This document shows, piece by piece, positions 31,156 to 38,636 of a stretch of DNA of 64,000 nucleotides. Source of the DNA: a virus; IMG/VR virus record IMGVR_UViG_3300046694_000196, positions 1 through 64,000 of that record; one strand, given 5' to 3'. The translations under genes were made by a program, and so were the position numbers. Position 1 is the first letter of the stretch. Each line of letters starts with the position of its first letter. Below the pieces are notes generated by a model. That model worked only from the letters and a program-made list of their open reading frames with translations. It made no database searches and was not told the origin of the DNA.

Positions 31156-31601
31156 ACATAGGGTCCAAGTCAGGCTACCCGTCTTCGTCACTGTCTAACT
31201 TCGCGCCTCACAGGTTCGTCATCGACGGCGTAGAGTGCGCGTCACTCGAGGGCTGGCTGCAGTCCCTCAAGTTCGACAAGGAACACGTGCAGGTAGAAGT
31301 CTGCAAGCTGGTCGGTCTCGAGGCCAAGTACCGCGGCAAGAAGCGAAACGGCTCCTGGCAGCGCGTCCAGACGCTGTGGTGGAAGGGCGTCGCCTACGAC
31401 CGTCACTCGACCGCCTACCAGAAGCTCCTAGACCGAGCCTACTATGCCGCGTTCGAGCAGTGTGACTCTTTCCGTCGCGCGCTCGCTGCTACGGGTGACA
31501 GCGTGCTGACCCACTCCATAGGACACAACGACTCTTCGAAGACGGTGCTCACCGAGCGTGAGTTCTGTCGCCGCCTGACGAAACTGCGGGAGCTGACGTG
31601 A
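31152..31601 (+). CDS. NADAR/YbiA-like protein, 149 aa
   Basis: The N-terminus SSLSNFAPHRFVIDGVECAS followed by LEGWLQSLKF matches the LSNF...(V/L)E...Q..KF pattern of NADAR-domain proteins. These include the YbiA N-glycosidase and enzymes that remove ADP-ribose from guanine in DarT-type systems. The C-terminal part (HSIGHNDSSKTVLTEREF) is compatible. The second half diverges from typical family members, so the function is tentative. A phage copy could reverse host ADP-ribosylation of DNA, or act on nucleotides. Confidence 0.55.
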   Translation: MNIGSKSGYPSSSLSNFAPHRFVIDGVECASLEGWLQSLKFDKEHVQVEVCKLVGLEAKYRGKKRNGSWQRVQTLWWKGVAYDRHSTAYQKLLDRAYYAAFEQCDSFRRALAATGDSVLTHSIGHNDSSKTVLTEREFCRRLTKLRELT

Positions 31602-31729
31602 ACAAGAAACCCACCGTACCAGGGAAACTCAATCGCTGCCCGGCGTGCAAGTCTACGGGGAGCCTGTCTAAGCAGACGTGCCCCTCCTCCTCTTGCATAC
31701 TCAGACTCAAGGACAAGCTACGTGTGTAA
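31598..31729 (+). CDS. Small zinc-ribbon protein, 43 aa
   Basis: A GTG start overlapping the previous stop (GTGA). CPAC (residues 14-17) and CPSSSC (28-33) form a four-cysteine zinc-ribbon-like motif; the ends are basic. It overlaps the dCMP deaminase start by 8 bases. Probably nucleic-acid- or protein-binding. Confidence 0.6.
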   Translation: MNKKPTVPGKLNRCPACKSTGSLSKQTCPSSSCILRLKDKLRV

Positions 31730-32273
31730 GTACTGTGAAGACGAAGAACACTTCAAGTTCGACATCGCCCGAGTGTCTTCGAATTACGACTCGTTCGTGA
31801 TCCGGGACCCCGCCGCGGATCACGCAGAGCGAGACAAGAAATGGCACGCCCGCTACCTGGACCTGGCCGAGCACGTCTCTTCGTGGTCACTCGACCCGTC
31901 TACGAAAGTCGGCGCGGTAGCGTTCCGTGACGGCCAGGTGCTGTCGCTGTCATACAACGGCTTCCCCCGCGGCATCCGAGACAGCGAAGAGCGCCTGAAC
32001 GACCGCGAGACGAAGTACGGAATGATCGTGCACGCCGAGATGAACGTCATCTACAACGCGTCACTGACCGGAGTATCACTCAAGGGGGCGACGCTGTACG
32101 TGTCGGGGCTCCCTGTGTGCTCGACTTGTACGCTCGGAGTCATCCAGGCCGGCATCTCTCGCGTGGTCATCCGTTCGCGAGACATAAATAGGTCCGAGAA
32201 ATGGAGAGCGTCCTGGGACAAGAGCAGCGAGCTGCTCAGAGAAGCGGGCGTAGCGGTAGTCGTAGTTGACTAG
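31722..32273 (+). CDS. cd: Deoxycytidylate (dCMP) deaminase
   Basis: The 183-residue zinc enzyme deaminates dCMP to dUMP for thymidylate supply. The HAE motif (IVHAEMNVIYNAS) and PVCSTC are the zinc-binding and catalytic elements; STKVGAVAFRDGQVLSLSYN is the family N-terminal block. A short Cys-containing N-terminal extension is present. Together with the dCMP hydroxymethylase it divides the dCMP pool between dUMP and hydroxymethyl-dCMP. The start is GTG. Confidence 0.93.
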   Translation: MCKYCEDEEHFKFDIARVSSNYDSFVIRDPAADHAERDKKWHARYLDLAEHVSSWSLDPSTKVGAVAFRDGQVLSLSYNGFPRGIRDSEERLNDRETKYGMIVHAEMNVIYNASLTGVSLKGATLYVSGLPVCSTCTLGVIQAGISRVVIRSRDINRSEKWRASWDKSSELLREAGVAVVVVD

Positions 32274-32293
32274 TCTCGGTTTCATGATAGTAT
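32266..32293 (+). promoter_or_regulatory. Early-type promoter for the sugar-transfer genes
   Basis: TTGACT (32266-32271), 16-base spacer and TAGTAT (32288-32293), overlapping the end of the deaminase gene and 25 bases before the glycosyltransferase-like start. Confidence 0.6.
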
Positions 32294-32317
32294 GCAACAT
32301 CATCGAGGACACTTGAA

Positions 32318-33430
32318 GTGACTACAAAGAAACTTTTGTTGACTGGTATGAACAAAAACCAGTGCGTGCGGAATTTCTTCCTGAAGCAGGAACTGAACGT
32401 CGTCCCGTCTTCCTACGCCCTCATAAGGGCCTTCGAGGACATGGGCTACGAGGTAGACCAGAGGCCGGTGACCCTCGGGGAAGACCTGTCCCACTACGAC
32501 GAGGTCGTAATCTACATCCACAGCCCGAAGGCCTTCTGTCAGTTCCTCTGGTCAGGTCTCTACGCCGTGCACGCCCGCCCGGACGCGATCTTCGCGTTCG
32601 ATGACTGGCAGGTCAAGCAGATCATGTACTCGATCAAGTCGTACAACGACTACCTGATCGAAGAGGACTACGTCAAGGCCTACAAGGACTACTACTTCGA
32701 CCTGTGGCAGGGCAGGGAGTCTCGAGAAGAGGTCGCCCTCTACTCGGCCCAGTACCGCGAGGCCTGCGAGCGCATCCTCCGCAAGGAGAACAGGCTGCTG
32801 ATCTCGGCCTTCGCGGGCGGAAACGTCGACGCACTCAACCTGGACTGGAAGGGGAACGTGTTCACGTTCAACCCGAACCCGTACCACCTGAACCGCACCC
32901 CCGAGAACAACTTCGGCGTCGAGAAAGTCAAGACGTTCGACGACTTCTTCGGCGGAGACGAAGAGGCGGTCAAGAAGCATGAGTGGAACTTCGCGTCGCT
33001 TGTCCAGAAGAAGACCCGCGCGTGGGTAGACAAGCAGGGAGTGAAGTCCTGGCCCATCAACTACTACGGCTCCAAGAGGAACGAGGAGAAGTGCGAGCGC
33101 CTGACAGAAGACCAGATGTGCCGCAAGTTCTCCACCCAGTGGGGCATCCTCTATCCGGGATACGGCAAGATGTGTGAGTCGGGCTGGTGGCGGGCGCGCC
33201 CTCTCCAGGTCGCGGACGCCGGCTCTATCCTGGTCGGTGAGAAACCCGAGCTTATGATCTACTACAGGGACGCGTCCCTCATCCAGAGCGCCTCCACCGT
33301 AGAGGGACTCACCGACGCGCAGCTAGAGAAGCTCGCGAGGTGGCAGCGCGAGGCCCTGTATGCGAACCACCCCCTCGACAAGTCGGTCACTCGGCGAGAA
33401 CTGGAGGCAGTCCTCGATGCACCCAGATAA
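32318..33430 (+). CDS. Glycosyltransferase-like protein, candidate DNA hmC transferase
   Basis: A 370-residue protein with GT-B-like layout. The N-terminal NVVPSSYALIRAFEDMGYEV and the following HYDEVVIYIHSPKAF resemble the start of T4 beta-glucosyltransferase (a VPSS segment, then Y-D-x-L-I-V-V). The C-terminal half (GILYPGYGKMCESGWWRARP then a DAGSILVG turn) resembles the sugar-nucleotide half of GT-B enzymes. It is directly followed by the UDP-galactopyranose mutase, whose start it overlaps by 14 bases. I infer transfer of a UDP-sugar to hydroxymethylcytosine, but the fold call is from pattern only. Confidence 0.6.
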   Translation: MTTKKLLLTGMNKNQCVRNFFLKQELNVVPSSYALIRAFEDMGYEVDQRPVTLGEDLSHYDEVVIYIHSPKAFCQFLWSGLYAVHARPDAIFAFDDWQVKQIMYSIKSYNDYLIEEDYVKAYKDYYFDLWQGRESREEVALYSAQYREACERILRKENRLLISAFAGGNVDALNLDWKGNVFTFNPNPYHLNRTPENNFGVEKVKTFDDFFGGDEEAVKKHEWNFASLVQKKTRAWVDKQGVKSWPINYYGSKRNEEKCERLTEDQMCRKFSTQWGILYPGYGKMCESGWWRARPLQVADAGSILVGEKPELMIYYRDASLIQSASTVEGLTDAQLEKLARWQREALYANHPLDKSVTRRELEAVLDAPR

Positions 33431-34481
33431 GAACAGACGCATACTCGTGATCGGCGCTGGCTTCTCAGGAGCAGTCATCGCCCGTGAGCTAGCAGAGTTC
33501 GGGTGGGACGTGTACGTCATGGACAAGCGAGACCACGTTGCGGGCAACGCCTATGACTACGAGCACAACCTTGGGCCACGCGTACACAAGTACGGCCCGC
33601 ACCTTTTCCACACCAACAACGAGCGAGTCTGGGACTACCTCCAGCGCTTCGGCGACTGGGTCCCGTACAGGCACAGAGTGAAGGCCATGCTCAAGGACGG
33701 GCGCTTCGTGACGCTACCCGTCAACCGAGAGACCAAGGAGGTCGTGGGTGAAGAGAACGTGCTCGACGTGTTCTACAGGCCATACACACGAAAGATGTGG
33801 GGCGTGGAGCTTGACGAACTTGATCCTTCCGTTGCGAAGCGAGTGCCAGTCCGCGACGACGACAACGAGTTCTACTTCCCTGACGACGCATTCCAGGCGC
33901 TGCCGCGAGAAGGGTACACTCAACTGGTCAGGAATATCCTGGACCACGAGAACATCACTGTGGGACTAGGACGGAAATTCTTCAAAGGGTTGGAACAGTA
34001 CTACTTTCACGTCTTCAATTCTATGCCGATCGACGAGTACTATGACTTCTGTTTCGGCGAGCTCCCGTACAGGTCCATCAAGTTCAGTACCCGCTTCGTC
34101 TCTCACCCGAACTTCTTTGACGACCTCCCCGCCGCCACCGTGAACTTCACTGGAGACGGCCCGTTCACGCGAGTCACGTGCTGGAACAAGCTCCCGAACT
34201 CACCGCCGGCAGAGCACGACGTCTGGACGTACGAGCAGCCATGTGACTACCGCGACAACGACATGGAGCGGTACTACCCGGTGAAGGACCGAGACGGCAA
34301 GAACCGCGCCACGTACGAGCAGTACAAGGCGATCCCGAACGAGAAGACTACTTTCATCGGCAGGACCGGGCTCTACGCCTACCTCGACATGCACCAGGCA
34401 GTCAACATAGCACTACAGACCGCGAAGAAGTTCAATGACGCGCACAGCAGCGATATTCACGACCAGGGCGTTCAGCTCTGA
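33417..34481 (+). CDS. glf: UDP-galactopyranose mutase
   Basis: A 354-residue flavoprotein that interconverts UDP-galactopyranose and UDP-galactofuranose. The FAD-binding GAGFSGAVIARELAEFGWDV (13-32) and KRDHVAGNAYDY are typical, followed by the family signature VHKYGPHLFHTNNERVWDYL (56-75) and YTRKMWGVELDEL. The C-terminal GRTGLYAYLDMHQAVNIAL is the conserved flavin-contact region. Bacterial homologues are about 370-390 aa, so this is complete. GGAGG precedes the ATG. Lying between two glycosyltransferases in a phage early operon, it probably supplies a furanose sugar donor. Confidence 0.95.
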   Translation: MHPDKNRRILVIGAGFSGAVIARELAEFGWDVYVMDKRDHVAGNAYDYEHNLGPRVHKYGPHLFHTNNERVWDYLQRFGDWVPYRHRVKAMLKDGRFVTLPVNRETKEVVGEENVLDVFYRPYTRKMWGVELDELDPSVAKRVPVRDDDNEFYFPDDAFQALPREGYTQLVRNILDHENITVGLGRKFFKGLEQYYFHVFNSMPIDEYYDFCFGELPYRSIKFSTRFVSHPNFFDDLPAATVNFTGDGPFTRVTCWNKLPNSPPAEHDVWTYEQPCDYRDNDMERYYPVKDRDGKNRATYEQYKAIPNEKTTFIGRTGLYAYLDMHQAVNIALQTAKKFNDAHSSDIHDQGVQL

Positions 34482-35523
34482 CTTCACTTCCCTCTACGAG
34501 TCCATGCACTTCCTGAGGGAGTACGACAGGATAGTGTTCTACCACGCCTACGGCACCGACAAGGTGGTCGAGGCAGTCGAGAGACTCGGCCGCGTCGTCG
34601 TCTCTGAGGTAGTGCACACCAAGTCCTGGTTCGACCGGTGCGTATCCGGCGACTTTCCTACCTGGAGGCATTTCTATGAAGCTTTCGACCCTCACGTCCC
34701 GGAACGCGGGATTGATGACGTCTACCTCTTTGGCGCGCCTCTCTCAGACGGCGGAAAGCTCAAGAGGAAGCACAACGGTCTACAGAAGAACCTTGACAAC
34801 AACAAGTTCATCACCTTCGTCAGCGTCGCTAAGCATTACTTCACCGCTTACGCGGCTGTCAAGCTCGCTAACGTCACCGGAGCCGCTTTCCACGAGGTGT
34901 GCTATGACCCTGGAGAGAACTCTGTGGGGCAGCTCGTTGACGTCATACGACCGGTCTCTGTTCGCGTTTACCACGGCTACGACATAGCGCGCTTCGGCAT
35001 AGAGAAGCACCGTTTCTTCCAGGACGGCATGGCCCAGTCGCGGTCTTCTCCCTTCGATGACGACGATGAAGTCGACCACGACGTGGTCTTCGGCTACAGC
35101 TACATGACCAGGGACCGCCGAGCCTCCCACGAGTACGCTCAAGACGTCATCTCGGTCGTGCGGTCACTCCCGGGAGTCAGGTCTCGCTTCCTGGTGAAGA
35201 ACAAGGTCGAGGGCTACGACACGTCTGTGAGTCGTGAGGAGTACATGCGACTCATCCGCAAGTCACGGTTCACGTTCGTGGCGCCGGCGTACGAGCCAGG
35301 CGTCTTCTCGCCGTTCAGGTACATCGAGGCCGTCTTGTCGGGCTGCCTCCCCCTCGTCTTCGAGACCTGCGCATACAGAGAGTTCTTTGACTCGTGGGGC
35401 GTCCCCGTGGACTCCGTGCACGCGACGATAGTCAACCGTGGCAGCGTAGCGGCTGCACTAGAGATGGACGAGATGGACCGGCGGGCGCTGGTGGAGTACC
35501 TCCGCGCCAAGTTTCTCGCGTAG
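34435..35523 (+). CDS. GT-B-like glycosyltransferase, 362 aa
   Basis: The C-terminal half has the donor-binding layout of GT-B enzymes: RKSRFTFVAPAYEPGVFSPF followed by RYIEAVLSGCLPLVF, the E..P.R..EA...G..P pattern. The N-terminal half is alpha/beta with RIVFYHAYGTDKVVEAV. It overlaps the mutase gene by 47 bases. The acceptor could be hydroxymethylcytosine, a sugar already on it, or a virion or host glycan. No close family is recognised. Confidence 0.68.
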   Translation: MTRTAAIFTTRAFSSDFTSLYESMHFLREYDRIVFYHAYGTDKVVEAVERLGRVVVSEVVHTKSWFDRCVSGDFPTWRHFYEAFDPHVPERGIDDVYLFGAPLSDGGKLKRKHNGLQKNLDNNKFITFVSVAKHYFTAYAAVKLANVTGAAFHEVCYDPGENSVGQLVDVIRPVSVRVYHGYDIARFGIEKHRFFQDGMAQSRSSPFDDDDEVDHDVVFGYSYMTRDRRASHEYAQDVISVVRSLPGVRSRFLVKNKVEGYDTSVSREEYMRLIRKSRFTFVAPAYEPGVFSPFRYIEAVLSGCLPLVFETCAYREFFDSWGVPVDSVHATIVNRGSVAAALEMDEMDRRALVEYLRAKFLA

Positions 35524-35535
35524 CCCCTCCCGGCC

Positions 35536-35543
35536 TATAAATA
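35536..35543 (+). promoter_or_regulatory. T4-type late promoter for the C5-methyltransferase-like gene
   Basis: TATAAATA 31 bases before the ATG at 35574, inside an otherwise early-type operon. Confidence 0.78.
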
Positions 35544-35565
35544 TCCTAGAATGCAACTCTAGGAT
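35543..35565 (+). promoter_or_regulatory. Hairpin enclosing the ribosome-binding site
   Basis: ATCCTAGA (35543-35550) pairs perfectly with TCTAGGAT (35558-35565) around a 7-base loop. The 3' arm contains the likely Shine-Dalgarno AGGAT, 8 bases before the ATG. In longer transcripts from upstream the stem can form; the late transcript starts inside the 5' arm and may not form it. Confidence 0.6.
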
Positions 35566-35573
35566 GACTCAAC

Positions 35574-36758
35574 ATGAACGCAATGACTTGGTCCTCTATC
35601 GTCCCCCTCATCGGCGGCGAGACCATAGCCATGGAGAGGGTCTTCGGCAACCGCCCAGAAGAACTGCTCTCCTACTCCCCATTCGCTTCTAACGACGCGC
35701 ACATCGTGAACCACTACGACGGCGAGGTCCCCTACCGCCTGATCGACAAGGAAGAGTTCACCCCCCGCCGCGTAGACGTAGTCAACTCGGTCTGCCCCTG
35801 CGCAGGGCTCTCGTCTCTGTCTCCCACTTCCGCTGCGGACTCTAAGGTCAACGAGTGGATGTTCGAGTCGTCGAAATACGTCTTCGAGAACGTCAAGCCG
35901 ACCGTGCTCTGGGGAGAGAACGCCCCCCACTTCGCTACGAACAAGGGCACGCTGATCCGAGAACGGCTGCGAGACATGGCACTCGACCACGGGTACTCCA
36001 TGAGCGTCATGAAGACGAAGTCACTCGTGCACGGCCTGCCCCAGATCAGGACCAGGAGCTTCTACTTCTTCTGGCGAGGCATGGACGCGCCGCTCTTTGA
36101 CTACTACCACCGGCCGCACGTCAAGATAGAAGACCTCATCCGGGGAGTCAAGTCAAACTCCCAGAGAGAAGTCATCGGCCGGGGAAAACCGTCTGACAAC
36201 AAGTACCTCGAGTTCATCCTCGAGCACGTCCGCAGGCAGACTTTCCAGGAGTTCTATGACTCCCTGCAGAAGTCTGAGAGCGTCATCACGATCATCGAGC
36301 AAGAGTCCGACTGGGTCTCGTGCGCTGAGTGGATGGAGTCCAAGGGGTACGACCGCGAGGCCAAGTCGTCACGACGCCGCCAGGCCAAGCTCGACGACAA
36401 CAAGGGCTACATGAAGAAAGACCTGCTGTTCGCGAAGGACTACATCGGCGCGTTCGTCGGGCACCTCCCTCACTCCATCAGGCACCCCGACGAAGACCGC
36501 TTCATCGACTACCGCGAGGCCATGACCATCATGGGGCTCCCCGACGACTTCGAGCTGCTCGACCCGAAGCACAGCTCCAACCACATATGCCAGAACGTCC
36601 CGGTGCAGACCGCGACCGACATGGCCACGGAGGTCCGAGAAGTACTCCTCGGCAACAGGAGGTCCTCGGGGCACAGGTACGTGCTGCAGGACAACGTTCA
36701 CCAGAAAGTAGAAGAGACCCTCTTCCCCTCGAAGACACTCGTAGACTTCGCTGTCTGA
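35574..36758 (+). CDS. C5-cytosine DNA methyltransferase family protein
   Basis: A 394-residue protein with the motif order of C5 methyltransferases: a motif I-like VPLIGGETIAMERVFG (10-25), motif IV SVCPCAGLSSLSP (Pro75-Cys76), motif VI WGENAPHFATNKG (Glu115-Asn116), motif VIII QIRTRSF (Gln157, Arg159, Arg161) and motif X NVPVQTATDMATEV near 345. Motif I lacks the usual FxGxGG, and PCQ is PCA, so activity is not certain. It has its own late promoter. If the phage already replaces cytosine with a modified base, its target is puzzling. Confidence 0.78.
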   Translation: MNAMTWSSIVPLIGGETIAMERVFGNRPEELLSYSPFASNDAHIVNHYDGEVPYRLIDKEEFTPRRVDVVNSVCPCAGLSSLSPTSAADSKVNEWMFESSKYVFENVKPTVLWGENAPHFATNKGTLIRERLRDMALDHGYSMSVMKTKSLVHGLPQIRTRSFYFFWRGMDAPLFDYYHRPHVKIEDLIRGVKSNSQREVIGRGKPSDNKYLEFILEHVRRQTFQEFYDSLQKSESVITIIEQESDWVSCAEWMESKGYDREAKSSRRRQAKLDDNKGYMKKDLLFAKDYIGAFVGHLPHSIRHPDEDRFIDYREAMTIMGLPDDFELLDPKHSSNHICQNVPVQTATDMATEVREVLLGNRRSSGHRYVLQDNVHQKVEETLFPSKTLVDFAV

Positions 36759-36769
36759 CGAGAAACCAG

Positions 36770-36798
36770 TTGACAAACTGGCCCACCCGTGATATACT
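36770..36798 (+). promoter_or_regulatory. Early-type promoter
   Basis: TTGACA (36770-36775), 17-base spacer, TATACT (36793-36798), followed by the gene at 36823 with AGGAAAT before its ATG. Confidence 0.78.
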
Positions 36799-36822
36799 GT
36801 ACATTCACCCAGGAAATTTGTC

Positions 36823-37062
36823 ATGGCACTATCCGGTTCAAACGGCGACTACTATCGCCTGCCCGAAGCCGCCCGCGAGCTTCAAGACCTCATCGAACAC
36901 CGCAACATGAACTTCGCCGTCGGGAACATATTCAAGGCCTGCTACAGGCTCGGTTCCAAAGAGGGCACCGACGACGTGTACGACCTCGAGAAGATGATCT
37001 TCTTCGCGTCGAGGGAGCTGGCACGAATCAAGAAGGAGAGACGCGATGTACACTGCGATTAG
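36823..37062 (+). CDS. DUF3310 family protein, 79 aa
   Basis: MNFAVGNIFKACYRLGSKEG and VYDLEKMIFFASREL follow the DUF3310 pattern (GN..KY..R...K....DL.KA..Y). These small phage proteins are often encoded near nucleotide-metabolism genes. Their function is unknown. Confidence 0.75.
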   Translation: MALSGSNGDYYRLPEAARELQDLIEHRNMNFAVGNIFKACYRLGSKEGTDDVYDLEKMIFFASRELARIKKERRDVHCD

Positions 37063-37294
37063 GCTCATCAACAGCGACTACTTCAACGGCCCGTGGGCCT
37101 TCGGACAGATATCAGACGTCATGGCCGACCTCGGCTACGACCTGACGGGGACGTGCGAGTCCCCGGTACAGTACGAGTTCCTGTACTCGCTGGACCTCCC
37201 AGAGGAACTGACACAGGACGAAATACGACGGGAGTTCGAAGAGCTCCTGCCAGAGTTCACCGTCGAAGTGCTCCGCTACGACATCGAAGAGTAA
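37046..37294 (+). CDS. Hypothetical acidic protein, 82 aa
   Basis: It overlaps the DUF3310 gene by 17 bases. The product (MYTAIRLINSDYFNGPWAFG) is acidic with a Glu-rich C-terminal half (ELTQDEIRREFEELLPEF). Unknown. Confidence 0.62.
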   Translation: MYTAIRLINSDYFNGPWAFGQISDVMADLGYDLTGTCESPVQYEFLYSLDLPEELTQDEIRREFEELLPEFTVEVLRYDIEE

Positions 37295-37304
37295 GGACGA
37301 TACT

Positions 37305-38288
37305 TTGCAATTCAACATTGAAATCGAGAAACTGAGAGAGTGCAAGCTCTTCGTGGCAGTGCCGATGTACGGCGGGATGTGCCACGGTAACTTCACTCGC
37401 TCCATCATGGACCTCACCGCGCTCTGTGCCCGCTACAGTGTCCACATGCGCACGTACTTCCTCTTCAACGAGTCCCTGATCAGCCGCGCGCGCGCGTACT
37501 GTGCCGACGAGTTCCTCCGCTCTGACTGCACCCACATGCTCTTCATCGACGCCGACATCACGTTCAACGCGAACGACGTCATCGCGATGATAGCGGTCCA
37601 GCTCATGGACCCCGAGAACAAGGACATCGTCGCGGCGGCTTACCCCAAGAAGTGCATCACCTGGGAGAAGATCAAGCTGGCAGTCGACAAGGGCTTCGCT
37701 GACGAGGACCCCAACAGGCTCGAGGACTTCGTGGGTGACTTCGTGTTCAACCCGGTGTCCGGCACTTCCATCCTGCTAAGTGAGCCCGCCGAGGTCGCCG
37801 AGGCCGGCACCGGCTTCATGCTCATCCCGCGCAACACGTTCGACCGCTTTAACGTGGCGTACCCCGAGTTCCGGTACCTGCCAGACCACGCGCGCAGCGA
37901 CAACTTCGACGGCACCCGCGAGATCACCATGTTCTTCGACTGCGTCATCGACAAGGACCGCAAGGAGTCTGAGTTCGAGGCGATGATGGACGACATCCTG
38001 GCACTAGAAGTAGGTTCTCCTGACGACGAGCTCGACGTCGAGAAACTGCAGGCCAAGGTCAAGGACATCCGTCTCCGTGAGAAGAACAGCTCGAAGAGGT
38101 ACCTGTCGGAGGACTACTACTTCTGCCAGAACGTCCGCAGGGCCGGCATGAAGGTGTGGATCTGTCCGTGGATCGAGCTGCAGCACAGCGGTTTCTACAC
38201 GTTCGGGGGCAAGCTCGCCGCGCTCGCCGCGATCGGCGCCTCCGCCACAGTCGACAAAGACGCACTAAAGAAGAGAGCCAAGGCATGA
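37305..38288 (+). CDS. GT-A-type glycosyltransferase, 327 aa
   Basis: The N-terminal KLFVAVPMYGGMCHGNFTRS and HMLFIDADITFNANDVIAM, with a DxD motif at Asp82-Asp84, mark a GT-A nucleotide-sugar transferase. Homologous proteins with this start are frequent in T4-like cyanophages. A charged region (about 215-265) interrupts the domain before YLSEDYYFCQNVRRAGMKVW, the typical acceptor-side motif. The TTG start follows AAGGA. Its place before the clamp gene and near the hydroxymethylation genes suggests sugar transfer to DNA or to a virion protein. Confidence 0.82.
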   Translation: MQFNIEIEKLRECKLFVAVPMYGGMCHGNFTRSIMDLTALCARYSVHMRTYFLFNESLISRARAYCADEFLRSDCTHMLFIDADITFNANDVIAMIAVQLMDPENKDIVAAAYPKKCITWEKIKLAVDKGFADEDPNRLEDFVGDFVFNPVSGTSILLSEPAEVAEAGTGFMLIPRNTFDRFNVAYPEFRYLPDHARSDNFDGTREITMFFDCVIDKDRKESEFEAMMDDILALEVGSPDDELDVEKLQAKVKDIRLREKNSSKRYLSEDYYFCQNVRRAGMKVWICPWIELQHSGFYTFGGKLAALAAIGASATVDKDALKKRAKA

Positions 38289-38482
38289 TACTGAAAGTGA
38301 TATCCGAAGAAGACGAGAACGACTTCGTCGAGTTTCGCGTAGAAGACGGGCTGGTCGAAGAGATCAGGGCCGAGCTCGGAGAAGACGCCAGCGAAGAAGA
38401 CATCGCGCGGCGAGTAGTAGAACTATTACTGGCCGAGGCCACCGAAGGAGAAGAAGATGAAGTTGACACAGTCGACGATTGA
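38285..38482 (+). CDS. Hypothetical acidic protein, 65 aa
   Basis: The start overlaps the glycosyltransferase stop (ATGA). More than a third of residues are Glu or Asp (EEDENDFVEF, EEIRAELGEDASEEDI). Such acidic small proteins may mimic DNA or act as chaperones, but no family is recognised. Confidence 0.6.
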   Translation: MILKVISEEDENDFVEFRVEDGLVEEIRAELGEDASEEDIARRVVELLLAEATEGEEDEVDTVDD

Positions 38483-38636
38483 GTATAGATTCGCCCTGAT
38501 CAACCACGCCCGAGACATACTCCGGGACGCCGGCGCGATCGATGGCTACCGATTTCACCCCGAACAGTACGAAGCCCACGTCTTGGCCCTCGCCGAGAAG
38601 ATCCACGCGTGGGTCGAGAAGGACCTGTCTGCATGA
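38457..38636 (+). CDS. Hypothetical protein, 59 aa
   Basis: An ATG preceded by AAGGAG within the end of the previous gene; its stop overlaps the clamp start (ATGA). The product (MKLTQSTIEYRFALINHARD) is helical and soluble. Its position invites comparison with the T4 RpbA region, but no similarity can be claimed. Confidence 0.58.
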   Translation: MKLTQSTIEYRFALINHARDILRDAGAIDGYRFHPEQYEAHVLALAEKIHAWVEKDLSA

